Shown here: piece by piece, positions 53,017 to 62,141 of the stretch
How the letters are laid out: each line of letters begins with the position of its first letter
Position numbering within the stretch: position 1 is the stretch's first letter
Assembly: GCF_006542765.1 (NCBI RefSeq)
Contig: NZ_SKCD01000055.1
Span: 275,757 to 339,756, forward strand
Length of the DNA stretch: 64,000 bases
Origin: Paenibacillus luteus
Lineage (GTDB): Bacteria > Bacillota > Bacilli > Paenibacillales > Paenibacillaceae
Direction of reading: 5' to 3'
Translations under genes and position numbers: made by a program
Notes under the pieces: model-generated
Databases searched by the model: none
The model's input: the letters and a program-made list of their open reading frames with translations, nothing else
What the model was told of the DNA's origin: nothing

Positions 53017-54687
53017 TCACTCGGCTGCGAATAACGATTCCATGGAGAAGGCGGTGCGAAAACGGAGGCTCTCGACGGGATCACGTAGATCGCGGCCCGT
53101 GAGCCTTTCGCATTTTTCGAGGCGATAGGTGACCGTGTTGCGGTGAACGAACAGCTGCTTGGCGGTCTCAGCCAGTTGGCAATGTGTGTCATAGAAGGTG
53201 CTTAGCGTCTTTAGCAGGTCGCTTCGCTCCTTTCCTTCAATGCTCAGTAAATCTTTGAACGTCTCCTCGTAATACTCCTTAAGCTCTTCCTTCGGGATCA
53301 TTCGCAGCAGATTGCTGAAGTTTTTGGCATGGTAGGGTTGAACAAATTGTTTCTTGCGTGCATCGTAGCCGGTTTGCAATGCTTCAATGGCTTCCTTATA
53401 GGACAAGGGTACATCGGATAGTTTGGAAACGGGATTGCCGATCCCGATGGAGATCGGAATATTGTGCACCATGCTTAGGCTGCTGACCATTTGCTTCAGC
53501 TGCTCCAGAAACTTGCTTTCTTTGCCTTCAGCAACATCTTGACTGGCATGGAGCGCGATGAGAAAGCAAAAATAATCGTTTTTGGTGAATAGGACAAACC
53601 TCAGATCAAGCTTTGAAAACTCGCTTTTGAGCAGGTTGTAATGGCGGTCACGCTCGGATATGAAGCGGCCGTCCGTTTCGAGCGCGCTGGAGGGACGCAG
53701 CAGGTCGAATGAGGTATCGCGCTTAGCCACAACGCTGACATAGACGGGATGGTTAAGCAGATCGTAGTTTTTGCTGCGGTGAAGCAGCTCTTGCTCGGAA
53801 GTAATCAATCCATCGACGAAGTCGGAAAAAAATTCGTTCTTATACCTCCGTGATCGCTCCTTGACCGCTTGCCTCTTCATCAGTTCAAGCCCGATTACAT
53901 TAACAGCTTGCTCCATCGCATGTTTAGTGAGGTTGCTGAGCTGCTGGTCGCTGTCGCTCGTCAAGGCAAGCAAAAAGCCTTCCAGTTGAAAGGTAACGAT
54001 AGGGTGAAGCTCGGCGGTGAAATAAGAGGTGCTCGCTGCAAAAGCTTGCGGAAGCTCCATTGTAAAGGAGCCATGCGGCGACACGGCAGCAGCCTTTGCA
54101 TACAGCTCAGGAGGAAGCGCGCCGTAGAGCGACTCCGTCATCGAGCTGGAGCGAAAGAGCAGGCCGGCATGCTGATTCATAAGCATTACGGGCGAAGCGA
54201 TGAGTATGGACAGCGCCTCGATCACATCCTCCGTGCTCTTGCCCTGCATAATCATTTGCGAGAACTGCTTATGGGTAGTCAGTGCGTAGTTTAGCTCATC
54301 CGTACGTTTCTCCAAAATATGGCTAAGCGAGTAGTTCGCAATATCGCCTAGCGACTGATCTAACGAAAGCTCAATAATGGGGAATTGAAGCTTCTCCGCG
54401 CATTGCAGCACATCGGCAGGCACCTCCTGCAGGAAGCGCTTGGTCTTAATCGCAAGCCCGGCGCAGCCGACCTTGGCCATGTTGGTAACAAGTGACAGCA
54501 GCGCTTCAGGATGATCCTTCATCGCGTATCCGGTCGTCAGGAGCAGCTCCTGCGGCTTTAAATAATGAATAATATCGGGAGCGTCCATGATATTGACCGA
54601 CTGGACGCTATTTGTCATGCCGTCCATTCCAGCAACCACTTTGGCATTCGCATATATCGGCAGAGAAACCAGCTCTTTGAGCAGCAT
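53017..54687 (-). CDS. pucR: PucR-family purine catabolism regulator
   Basis: A 556-residue transcription factor. The N-terminal PucR domain (about 1-125) reads LLKELVSLPIYANAKVVAGM and PQELLLTTGYAMKD. A GGDEF-like/CdaR middle region (near 280-420) follows, and the C-terminal PucR-type HTH contains LLKTLSTFYDTHCQLAETA and LFVHRNTVTYRLEKCERLTG. In Bacillus subtilis, PucR activates purine degradation genes with allantoin-type inducers. It is divergent from the allantoin locus, and a near-consensus PucR box lies in between. Confidence 0.93.
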   Translation of the reverse strand: MLLKELVSLPIYANAKVVAGMDGMTNSVQSVNIMDAPDIIHYLKPQELLLTTGYAMKDHPEALLSLVTNMAKVGCAGLAIKTKRFLQEVPADVLQCAEKLQFPIIELSLDQSLGDIANYSLSHILEKRTDELNYALTTHKQFSQMIMQGKSTEDVIEALSILIASPVMLMNQHAGLLFRSSSMTESLYGALPPELYAKAAAVSPHGSFTMELPQAFAASTSYFTAELHPIVTFQLEGFLLALTSDSDQQLSNLTKHAMEQAVNVIGLELMKRQAVKERSRRYKNEFFSDFVDGLITSEQELLHRSKNYDLLNHPVYVSVVAKRDTSFDLLRPSSALETDGRFISERDRHYNLLKSEFSKLDLRFVLFTKNDYFCFLIALHASQDVAEGKESKFLEQLKQMVSSLSMVHNIPISIGIGNPVSKLSDVPLSYKEAIEALQTGYDARKKQFVQPYHAKNFSNLLRMIPKEELKEYYEETFKDLLSIEGKERSDLLKTLSTFYDTHCQLAETAKQLFVHRNTVTYRLEKCERLTGRDLRDPVESLRFRTAFSMESLFAAE

Positions 54688-54793
54688 AAAAGCACCACCA
54701 ATCCAATTTGTGTTAGATAATATTACATAAATATATCAGCTATGCAGCGTACTGTAAATGTATGATTGTATAGGTTATTCAATGAATATCCTC

Positions 54794-54806
54794 TATTTTT
54801 GGTTAA
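54794..54806 (+). promoter_or_regulatory. PucR box in the divergent promoter region
   Basis: TATTTTTGGTTAA matches the known PucR upstream activating sequence WWWCNTTGGTTAA at every position except T for C. It lies about 62 bp before a TTATAA -10-like element (54868) of the importer operon, a typical activator distance. Confidence 0.7.
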
Positions 54807-54839
54807 TGTGCACAATGACAGCAAGCCGAATTCGGATTA

Positions 54840-54857
54840 TGATGTAGCTACACATCA
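54840..54857. promoter_or_regulatory. Inverted repeat near the allantoin importer promoter
   Basis: TGATGT (54840) and ACATCA (54852) flank AGCTAC, giving an imperfect palindrome centred on GTAGCTAC. It overlaps the expected -35 region upstream of TTATAA. It could bind a second regulator. Confidence 0.4.
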
Positions 54858-54906
54858 CCGATACATGTTATAAAAGCTTACAACAAAATGGATTGGGGTT
54901 GGAAAA

Positions 54907-55668
54907 ATGAAATTAGTAGTGAATCAAGTCGGCAAAAGCTTTGGAGCCAGAACGATTTTGAAAAACGTAGATCTCACAGTCAACTCACACGAGTTTATAT
55001 GCATACTTGGCCATAGCGGATGCGGCAAATCGACGCTCTTGAATATGATTGCAGGTTACCTGCTGCCCGATGACGGTTCCATCACCGTAGACGGGGATGA
55101 GATTAAAAGGCCTTCCAAATCGCGGGGGATGGTGTTCCAGGATCATGCGCTCTTCCCTTGGATGACGATCAAGGACAACATCGCTTTCGGGCCGGAGGTT
55201 CAGAAAGTGCCGAAGGCCCAGGCAAAAGAGACTGCAATGGAGTTTCTGAAGCTGGTTGGGCTGGAGCCATACGCTTCCCATTATCCGGGCGAGCTGTCAG
55301 GCGGAATGAAGCAGCGGGTAGGCATTGCAAGGGCGCTTGCAAGCAAGCCGGATATTTTGCTCATGGATGAGCCGTTTGGTGCACTGGATGTACTGACGCG
55401 CGAGACGATGCGGGTCGAACTGCAAAAGATTTGCAGCCAGCTGAAACCGACAATCTTGTTCGTGACACACAGCATCAGCGAAGCCGTTTATCTGGCTGAT
55501 CGTGTAGTAGTCATGAAGCATGGCGAGATTGCGGAAATTTTCGAGGTGGGCATCAAGCATCCGCGTTCCTCGCATTCCGCTGGGTTTGGCGAGATGATGA
55601 GCCGGATTGAACGGGTTCTAATGGATGAGGAGCACTTGGAGCTAGCGCAAGCAAAGGTGGGGTCGTAA
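54907..55668 (+). CDS. ABC transporter ATP-binding protein (nitrate/sulfonate/pyrimidine type)
   Basis: A 253-residue importer ATPase. Walker A is GHSGCGKST, the Q-loop is FQDHALFPWMTI, the signature LSGGMKQRVGIARALA, Walker B ILLMDEPFGALD, and the switch His is in VTHSISEA. It belongs to the same class as SsuB/TauB, but in a purine-degradation locus it likely imports allantoin or a related ureide. A weak GGGGTTGG precedes the ATG. The stop shares one base with the permease start (TAATG). Confidence 0.9.
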   Translation: MKLVVNQVGKSFGARTILKNVDLTVNSHEFICILGHSGCGKSTLLNMIAGYLLPDDGSITVDGDEIKRPSKSRGMVFQDHALFPWMTIKDNIAFGPEVQKVPKAQAKETAMEFLKLVGLEPYASHYPGELSGGMKQRVGIARALASKPDILLMDEPFGALDVLTRETMRVELQKICSQLKPTILFVTHSISEAVYLADRVVVMKHGEIAEIFEVGIKHPRSSHSAGFGEMMSRIERVLMDEEHLELAQAKVGS

Positions 55669-56564
55669 TGAACGGAGCAAAAATAACAGCGGTAAAGGAC
55701 GGCGGTTCAGGCGCGTCGACTCTGGTAGGATCGCCCGTCATGAACAAGCAGGTGAGGGGCAAAAGCTCCTCCGCGGTAAGCCGTTTTTTTCAAAAATACA
55801 ATATCTTGCCTTCTATCCTGTTCTTCGTCTTCTGGGAGTTGTTCTCCAGAGTAAACGAGACGGCGAAGTTCTTTAATCCTAACTTTCTTCCTGCTCCAAC
55901 CGTGCTGCTGCAGGAGGGCTGGGAACTTGCGAAGACGGGGATTATTACGGACAGCTTGATCTCAAGCACGATTCGAATTGCACTCGGTTTCGTGATCGGA
56001 AGCGCATTTGCGGTAGGGCTAGGCGTCATTATGAGCAAGTTCAAGACGGTAGAGCGTTGGTTTTCACCGATCCTTAACCTGGTCGGACCGATCCCGACGC
56101 TAGCGCTTCTTCCGTTGTTTATCATCTGGTTCGGGATCGGCGAGTTTCCGAAGGTGCTGCTCATAGCGTGGACGACGTTTATTCCGGTGCTGGTTTATAC
56201 GCTTGACGGCTTTAAGTCGGTACCGTCGACCCTTATTCGTTCGGCGCTTAGCTTGGGTGCGACGGAGCGCCAGATTTTTACGAGAGTGATGCTGCCGTCG
56301 GCGATTCCGAACTTTTTGGTTGGCGCTCAGGTAAGTCTTGGTTTATCCTTCTCCGCTCTGATCGTCTCCGAGATGATGGGCGCAAAGTCGGGGCTCGGCT
56401 ACATTATAGTAGACGCGAGGAATTATTTTAAAATATCGAATATGTTCATTGCCATCATCTTGATTGGCCTCGAATATAGCTTGTTCTCTTATTTGCTTAA
56501 ATTAGTTGAGAAGAGGGTTATGGTTTGGCGCAAGGGCGGACTTCGAGATGCCATCGAGAAGTAA
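55668..56564 (+). CDS. ABC transporter permease (SsuC-like) of the allantoin locus
   Basis: A 298-residue permease with about six helices and an EAA loop (LIRSALSLGATERQIFTRVMLPSAIP). PTVLLQEGWEL and IVSEMMGAKSGLGYIIVDAR are typical of the nitrate/sulfonate/taurine permease family. The first 40 residues are polar and cytoplasmic. AGGTGGGG precedes the ATG, which overlaps the stop of the ATPase gene by one base. It pairs with the ATPase and the binding protein that follows. Confidence 0.9.
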   Translation: MNGAKITAVKDGGSGASTLVGSPVMNKQVRGKSSSAVSRFFQKYNILPSILFFVFWELFSRVNETAKFFNPNFLPAPTVLLQEGWELAKTGIITDSLISSTIRIALGFVIGSAFAVGLGVIMSKFKTVERWFSPILNLVGPIPTLALLPLFIIWFGIGEFPKVLLIAWTTFIPVLVYTLDGFKSVPSTLIRSALSLGATERQIFTRVMLPSAIPNFLVGAQVSLGLSFSALIVSEMMGAKSGLGYIIVDARNYFKISNMFIAIILIGLEYSLFSYLLKLVEKRVMVWRKGGLRDAIEK

Positions 56565-56651
56565 CGCCGTGCACGAAGGCATACGAAGCAAGCGAAGGTA
56601 AAGAGAGCAAGGCGCAGCACCATTACAAAGAGAAAAGTGGAGGGAATATCG

Positions 56652-57749
56652 ATGAAAAAAACAGGGAATTGGTTGAAATCGGCACTTGTACTTACGACGC
56701 TAACTTTTGTGCTTGCAGCATGTGGGGGCAACAATAATGCGCCTGCGGCAACGAATGGCGGCTCCGCATCGAATACGCCGGCATCCACTGAAGCTTCAAC
56801 GAAGCTGGAGACCGTCGACTTAACGCTGGTAGGCGTGCGTGACGCTCAAATTTCCTCGCAGCAAATCATTGCCGACAAACTTGGCTACTTCAAGGAAGAA
56901 GGGCTTAACGTGACGAGCCAGCTCATCGAGAGCGGCCCGGATATCGGTCCGATGGTAGCGGGCGGCAGCGCGCCGGTGAGCATTCAAACGAACTTTATGG
57001 ATATTATTTTGAAATCGACGGACATTCCGGTCAAAATCATTGCGCCGCTCGCTCAAATTGCCGGTACGCAGGCTGTAGTCGGTTCAAGCAAGCTGGAGCT
57101 GAAGAGTGCGAAGGATCTGGAAGGCAAAACCATCGGTATTCCGAGCGGCGCTGACGTGACGATTGCAATCAACAACATGGCGAAAGAGCTTGGCGTTGAC
57201 GCAAGTAAGATCAAATACGTCAACCTTGCGCCGAGCGACGCGGTTGTGGCATTGGAGAAAGGCGATATCGATGCGCTTGCGGCGTGGGAGCCATTCATTA
57301 CGAAGGCGATTCAAGGCGGCGGCAAGTTCCTCTTCAGCGGCACGAAGAGCGAGCTGCCTGACAAGGTTGGCGATGTGGACTGGATGAGCGTGCATACGAC
57401 GATTCAAGTTTCGGATTCATTCCTTGAGAAAAATCCGAACACCTTAAAGGCTGTGCTTCGCGCTTTGAAGAAAGCGACGGATTACATCAATGACAACCGT
57501 GAGGAAGCCATCAAGACGCTGGCTCCTGAGCTTCACTTGACCGAAGAGGAGCTGACGCAAATCATGTCCCGCAACGTGTATTCCATGGAGGTTGGCGATA
57601 CTTACGTGAATGGAAGCAACGGCCCAGCGGTGGGTGAGTATTTGAAATCAGTGGGCAACATCAAGTCGATTCCGGCACCAGCTTCCTACCATGATCTAAG
57701 CCTGCTTAAGGAAGTAGATGCTAGCTTGATCGTAACAGAGCTTAAATAA
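56652..57749 (+). CDS. ABC substrate-binding lipoprotein of the allantoin locus
   Basis: A 365-residue lipoprotein with a lipobox at LTFVLAACGGN and an Ala/Ser/Thr spacer. The mature part is a TauA/NMT1-type binding protein: KLGYFKEEGLNVTSQLIESG, IGIPSGADVTIAI and DIDALAAWEPFITKAIQ. The ligand is not certain, but its operon and the PucR box suggest allantoin or a related purine-derived compound. GGAGGG lies before ATG 56652. A terminator-like hairpin follows at 57812. Confidence 0.88.
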   Translation: MKKTGNWLKSALVLTTLTFVLAACGGNNNAPAATNGGSASNTPASTEASTKLETVDLTLVGVRDAQISSQQIIADKLGYFKEEGLNVTSQLIESGPDIGPMVAGGSAPVSIQTNFMDIILKSTDIPVKIIAPLAQIAGTQAVVGSSKLELKSAKDLEGKTIGIPSGADVTIAINNMAKELGVDASKIKYVNLAPSDAVVALEKGDIDALAAWEPFITKAIQGGGKFLFSGTKSELPDKVGDVDWMSVHTTIQVSDSFLEKNPNTLKAVLRALKKATDYINDNREEAIKTLAPELHLTEEELTQIMSRNVYSMEVGDTYVNGSNGPAVGEYLKSVGNIKSIPAPASYHDLSLLKEVDASLIVTELK

Positions 57750-57811
57750 AGGCGAAGCGTAAAGAACAGCCAGGCAAGCGAAGTCGCATGAAGGAAAGTT
57801 AGAAGCTTAAT

Positions 57812-57848
57812 CGGGCCGCGGACCTCGTTGTCCGCGGCCTGCTTGTTT
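57812..57848 (+). terminator. Terminator after the importer genes
   Basis: A 9-bp GC-rich stem (GGCCGCGGA / TCCGCGGCC) with an 8-base loop is followed by TGCTTGTTT. It separates the importer operon from the allantoinase operon. Confidence 0.75.
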
Positions 57849-57968
57849 AACTGGGGAACGGCTTGGATGGCGGTTGCTGCTGAGTGAGAGACTTGGCTGC
57901 GCTTGAAGTAAATACATTAGCGGTGATTTTAGTAGGAATGAGTAGTGGATACACTGGAAATTATCCAT

Positions 57969-57997
57969 TTGCTGAAAAAATAAAATTAAAATAATTT
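57969..57997 (+). promoter_or_regulatory. Candidate promoter of the allantoinase operon
   Basis: TTGCTG, 17 bases, TAATTT, in a very AT-rich stretch about 180 bp before the allantoinase start. No PucR box was seen in this spacer. Confidence 0.45.
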
Positions 57998-58174
57998 AGC
58001 CTCACTGTTTTTATATTTGTTTACAAGCGCGACTCTAAAGAATGAGCTACTCGCGTAGTGACCAAAATGAAAAAAAAGTTCAACTTATATAGCTGGCAAT
58101 CTCATAGAATGCATCAGAGCAGGCTGGAGAATAGAACGTGGCTTCACCCTACACATGGAAAGGCGGAGAATGGG

Positions 58175-59545
58175 ATGGCTGAACAAGATAAACTGGATTT
58201 GCTCATTAAAAACGGAAGCGTCGTATTGCGCAATGAAGTGCGCGTACTTGATATAGGAGTTAAAGCGGGGAAAATCGTGCAACTTGGCGAGGCCTTGAAC
58301 GGCGCTTTTGCGGCCGAAGTAGTGGATGCGGTTGGACTGACTGTCATGCCGGGGATGATTGATGTCCATGTCCATCTGAACGAGCCTGGCCTCGGCGATT
58401 GGGAGGGGTTTGAGACGGGATCGGCTGCCCTCGCGGCAGGCGGCTGCACCACTTATGTCGATATGCCGCTGAACGGCATTCCGCCTACGGTTACGCTTAG
58501 CGCGATGGAATTGAAGCTAGCTGCGGCAAAAGGCCGCTCCTACGTGGATTATGCGCTATGGGGCGGGCTTGTTCCGGGCAAGCTTCATGAGCTTAAGCCG
58601 CTACATGAGGCAGGCGTTGTTGGTTTCAAAGCGTTTATGTCATCGCCCGGTGATCCGAGTGAGGATGCCTTTCGGGAAGTAGACGATTATACGCTGCTTG
58701 AGGGAATGAAGATCATTGCGAGCCTCGGTAAGGTGCTCGCGCTCCATGCGGAGAGCGAGCCGATTGTTGCTAAGCTGGGGCAGACCGCACGGTCGGAGGG
58801 ACGTTTGACGCCAAGTGATTATGTCGCTTCACGGCCCATTATTGCCGAGCTGGAAGCGATTAATCGGGCTCTCTTTTATGCGGAGCAGACGGGGTGTGCG
58901 CTTCATTTTGTCCATATTAGCAGCGAGGCTGGCGTTCATGCGATCAGACAGGCTTCTGAGCGGGGGCTGGACGTTACGGTAGAGACTTGTCCTCATTATT
59001 TGACTCTGACGGCTGCGGATTTGGAACTCAAAGGGGCGGTTGCTAAGTGTTCTCCGCCGCTGCGGGACGCAGCAGAGCGAGAGAAGCTGTGGTCGGCGAT
59101 TGCGCAAGGGCTGGTTGATATGATCTCTTCGGATCATTCGCCTTGCCCGGCTTCAATGAAGGAAGCGAATCATTTTTTTGATGCTTGGGGCGGCATTGCT
59201 GGAGCCCAAAGCTCGGTGGAGCTGGTCATCGGTGAAGGGCATGTCAAACGGAGGCTGCCGTTAACGCTGATAAGCGAGCTGTTGGCAGGCGGACCGGCGA
59301 GGCGCTTTGGTTTGCAGGAGTCCAAAGGCGAAATACGGATCGGCTTGGATGCGGATTTCGTTATCGTTGATTTGAACAAGCGGTATGTATTAGAGGAAGA
59401 GCATCTCTATCAGAAGCATAAGCACAGCCCTTACATTGGCGAGGAAATGTTATGCCGAATAAAAGCGACTTATTTACGGGGCCAAAGAGTATATGAGGAA
59501 ACGGCAGGACTAAGCGAGAGCAAGAGAGGCGCATGGGTTAGATAG
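58175..59545 (+). CDS. allB: Allantoinase
   Basis: A 456-residue cyclic amidohydrolase that opens the allantoin ring to allantoate. The metal site is seen in DVHVHLNEPG, the carboxylated Lys in VGFKAFMSSPG, His in LHAESEPI and HFVHISS, and the Asp in SSDHSPC. These match AllB (PucH) of the dihydroorotase superfamily. An ATG at 58058 would add 39 residues rich in basic and aromatic residues; the ATG at 58175 with GGAG close before it matches the family length. It starts the allB-allC-pucG operon. Confidence 0.93.
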   Translation: MAEQDKLDLLIKNGSVVLRNEVRVLDIGVKAGKIVQLGEALNGAFAAEVVDAVGLTVMPGMIDVHVHLNEPGLGDWEGFETGSAALAAGGCTTYVDMPLNGIPPTVTLSAMELKLAAAKGRSYVDYALWGGLVPGKLHELKPLHEAGVVGFKAFMSSPGDPSEDAFREVDDYTLLEGMKIIASLGKVLALHAESEPIVAKLGQTARSEGRLTPSDYVASRPIIAELEAINRALFYAEQTGCALHFVHISSEAGVHAIRQASERGLDVTVETCPHYLTLTAADLELKGAVAKCSPPLRDAAEREKLWSAIAQGLVDMISSDHSPCPASMKEANHFFDAWGGIAGAQSSVELVIGEGHVKRRLPLTLISELLAGGPARRFGLQESKGEIRIGLDADFVIVDLNKRYVLEEEHLYQKHKHSPYIGEEMLCRIKATYLRGQRVYEETAGLSESKRGAWVR

Positions 59546-59578
59546 CTTTATTTTGCCAACGAGAAAGGAGGAGCAGCT

Positions 59579-60865
59579 ATGGAGCGAAGCGTACTTCCTC
59601 ATCCGCAAGAGAGGGAACAGCTATTATCGTATTTTGAGACGCAGGTGATGCAGGTATTGAACTGGCTGGCCACGTTTAGTCCGGATGAAGAAGGCGGCAT
59701 TACGCGGCTGCTTTATACCGAGGGGTGGCTGGAGACACAGCAGGCGCTTCAGGCCAAGATGGCAAGCAATGGTCTATTGACGGAGTTTGACAACGTGGGC
59801 AATTTATTTGGAAAGCTTTTGGGCGAGAATGTGGACGCTCCAGCCATTATAACCGGTTCTCATATCGATACGGTCGTGCAAGGCGGCATTTATGATGGGG
59901 CTTATGGAATTGCGGCAGGCTTGCTAGCGCTGGAGTATTTGCAGCAGCAGTATGGCAAGCCGAAGCGGACGCTGGAAATTGTGTCTCTGTGCGAGGAAGA
60001 AGGAAGCCGCTTCCCGATGGCTTACTGGGGATCGGGAAGTATCGTCGGCAAGCGGAACTTTGAGCAGATCGTTCACTTGCAGGATTCGCAGGAGGTGTTT
60101 TTCGCGGATGCGATGCACCGGTGCGGCTTTGGCGAGGGGATGGCGAGAGACAGCAGGCGCAGCGATGTTGGAGCGTTTATTGAGGTTCATATTGAGCAAG
60201 GGGCGGTGCTTGAGAAGGAGGGCATTGCGATTGGCATTGTCGAGACGATTGCGGGCCAGCGGAGGCTCAAATTCGAAGTGATCGGCGAATCGAATCACGC
60301 GGGAACGACGCCCATGCATATGCGCAGGGATGCTCTGGAGGGCGTAAGCATGATGATTCAAGCTTTGCGGCAGGAGGCGATCCGAATCGGAGCTCCGCTG
60401 GTAGCGACGGTGGGCAGGTTGCAGGTGCAGCCGAATGTGCCGAATGTGGTGCCGGGCAAGGTCATTTTCACGGTGGATGCGCGTCATGCCGATGAACAGG
60501 CGCTTGATCGTTTTTGCCGCTGGGTGATGAAGGAATTTACCGCGCTTGCGGATGAACGGCAGCTTAGTATTCAGGGGTCGGAGTGGTTTCGGGAGGAGCC
60601 GGTGCCGATGAATGAGGGGCTTAAGCGGCATATGGACGAGGTTTGCGGCAACATGGCCATTACTTCGAAAAGAATGATCAGCGGAGCGGGGCATGATGCC
60701 CAGATGTTCGAGCATATTTGCCCGACTGCCATGCTGTTTGTTCCGAGCAGGCGCGGAATATCGCATTCTCCGGAAGAATATACGGAGCCCCGCGATCTCG
60801 CGGTGGGTGTGCTTGTGCTAACGGAGCTGCTTTATCGATTAGGTTATGAGGGGGAAGAGCTATGA
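59579..60865 (+). CDS. allC: Allantoate amidohydrolase
   Basis: A 428-residue M20-family hydrolase that converts allantoate to ureidoglycine, ammonia and CO2. Metal ligands are in GSHIDTVVQGGIYDGAYGI, CEEEGSRFP and EVHIEQGAVLE, with ESNHAGTTPMHMRRD in the dimer region and GAGHDAQMF at the end. AAAGGAGGAG precedes the ATG. It follows allB by 33 bp, and its TGA overlaps the pucG ATG by four bases, which suggests translational coupling. Confidence 0.93.
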   Translation: MERSVLPHPQEREQLLSYFETQVMQVLNWLATFSPDEEGGITRLLYTEGWLETQQALQAKMASNGLLTEFDNVGNLFGKLLGENVDAPAIITGSHIDTVVQGGIYDGAYGIAAGLLALEYLQQQYGKPKRTLEIVSLCEEEGSRFPMAYWGSGSIVGKRNFEQIVHLQDSQEVFFADAMHRCGFGEGMARDSRRSDVGAFIEVHIEQGAVLEKEGIAIGIVETIAGQRRLKFEVIGESNHAGTTPMHMRRDALEGVSMMIQALRQEAIRIGAPLVATVGRLQVQPNVPNVVPGKVIFTVDARHADEQALDRFCRWVMKEFTALADERQLSIQGSEWFREEPVPMNEGLKRHMDEVCGNMAITSKRMISGAGHDAQMFEHICPTAMLFVPSRRGISHSPEEYTEPRDLAVGVLVLTELLYRLGYEGEEL

Positions 60866-62088
60866 AGCCATATAAAGATTTGTCGCCATCGCCGCGTACG
60901 ATTATGACACCGGGTCCGGTGGAGGTTGACCCGCGCGTGCTGCGGGCCATGTCGTATCCGATCCTTGGCCAATTCGATCCAGAGTTTACAGCTTTGATGA
61001 ACGAGACGATGGGGATGCTTAGGCAGCTGTTCAAGACGGAAAATGAATGGGCGTTCCCAGTGGATGGGACATCGCGATCCGGTATCGAAGCGGTGCTCGT
61101 CGGCTTGATTGAGGCTGGTGATAAAGTGCTGGTGCCGATCTATGGGCGCTTCGGCCATTTGTTGACCGAGATTGCCAAGCGCTGCGGCGCGGAAGTGGTT
61201 GCCTTGGAGAAGGAATGGGGCAGCGTATTCGGCACGGAGGAAATCGTCGCTGCAATCCGGCAGCATCAGCCTGCACTTGTGGCTTTGGTTCACGGGGAAA
61301 CGTCGACGGGACGGATGCAGCCGCTCGAAGGGATTGGTCAAGCGTGTCGGGACACGGGCGCGTTATTCGTAGTCGATGCGGTCGCCACCATTGGCGGAAT
61401 CGAGGTGGCAACCGACCGGCTGCTCATCGACGCGGTCATCGGCGGGACCCAAAAATGCCTATCGGTACCGGCGGGTATGGCGCCTATTACGTACAATAAG
61501 CGGGCGGAATCCAAGCTGCAAAGCCGTAAAAAGATTGAACGAGGCTTGCTCATGGCTGATAGTGAGGAGGACCCGCTGTTGCGTCCGATCCAGAGCAACT
61601 ATTTGGATTTAAGCCAACTGCAGGACTATTGGAGCCCGGCGCGGCTGAACCATCATACGGAAGCGACCTCGATGCTGTATGCGCTGCGCGAAGGGTTGCG
61701 GCTCGTAATGGAGGAGGGGCTTGAAGCGCGCTTTGCTAGGCACCGCGAGCATGAGGCTGCACTTATAGCAGGCTTGGAAGCGATGGGATTACGGCTGTAC
61801 GGTGATCCTGCCTGCAAAATGACAGTTGTCACTTGCGTCGAAATTCCCGCTGGCGTGGATGGGGAATCGGTCCGGTCGATGCTTCTAGACCATTTTGGCA
61901 TTGAAATCGCCAGCTCCTTCGGCCCGCTGAAGGGCAAAATATGGCGCATCGGCACGATGGGCTACAGCTGTAGCAAACGCAACGTGCTGCTCACGTTAGG
62001 CGCGCTTGAAGCCGTACTTCTGCGCCATGGCCACGAGCTGGAAGCGGGCCATGGGCTTCAAGCGGCTATGGCGGCTTATGGGATGTAG
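60862..62088 (+). CDS. pucG: (S)-ureidoglycine--glyoxylate aminotransferase
   Basis: A 408-residue class V PLP aminotransferase. It begins with TIMTPGPVEVDPRVLRAM, a hallmark of the alanine-glyoxylate aminotransferase group; the PLP Lys is in GGTQKCLSVPAG, and HGETSTGRMQPLEG precedes the Asp-binding VDAVATIGG. PucG transfers an amino group from ureidoglycine to glyoxylate in bacilli. It completes the allB-allC-pucG pathway. The next 1 kb lacks genes. Confidence 0.93.
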   Translation: MKPYKDLSPSPRTIMTPGPVEVDPRVLRAMSYPILGQFDPEFTALMNETMGMLRQLFKTENEWAFPVDGTSRSGIEAVLVGLIEAGDKVLVPIYGRFGHLLTEIAKRCGAEVVALEKEWGSVFGTEEIVAAIRQHQPALVALVHGETSTGRMQPLEGIGQACRDTGALFVVDAVATIGGIEVATDRLLIDAVIGGTQKCLSVPAGMAPITYNKRAESKLQSRKKIERGLLMADSEEDPLLRPIQSNYLDLSQLQDYWSPARLNHHTEATSMLYALREGLRLVMEEGLEARFARHREHEAALIAGLEAMGLRLYGDPACKMTVVTCVEIPAGVDGESVRSMLLDHFGIEIASSFGPLKGKIWRIGTMGYSCSKRNVLLTLGALEAVLLRHGHELEAGHGLQAAMAAYGM

Positions 62089-62141
62089 GTATATATAGCA
62101 TTGCTGCATTGCGCGTATGCGGGGTGACTAACCGCTGGCCT

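Noticed and set aside
59924..60766. 280-codon minus-strand frame opposite allC
   Set aside because: Long only because of codon bias in the opposite strand; rich in Arg and His, no ribosome site, and allC is unambiguous.
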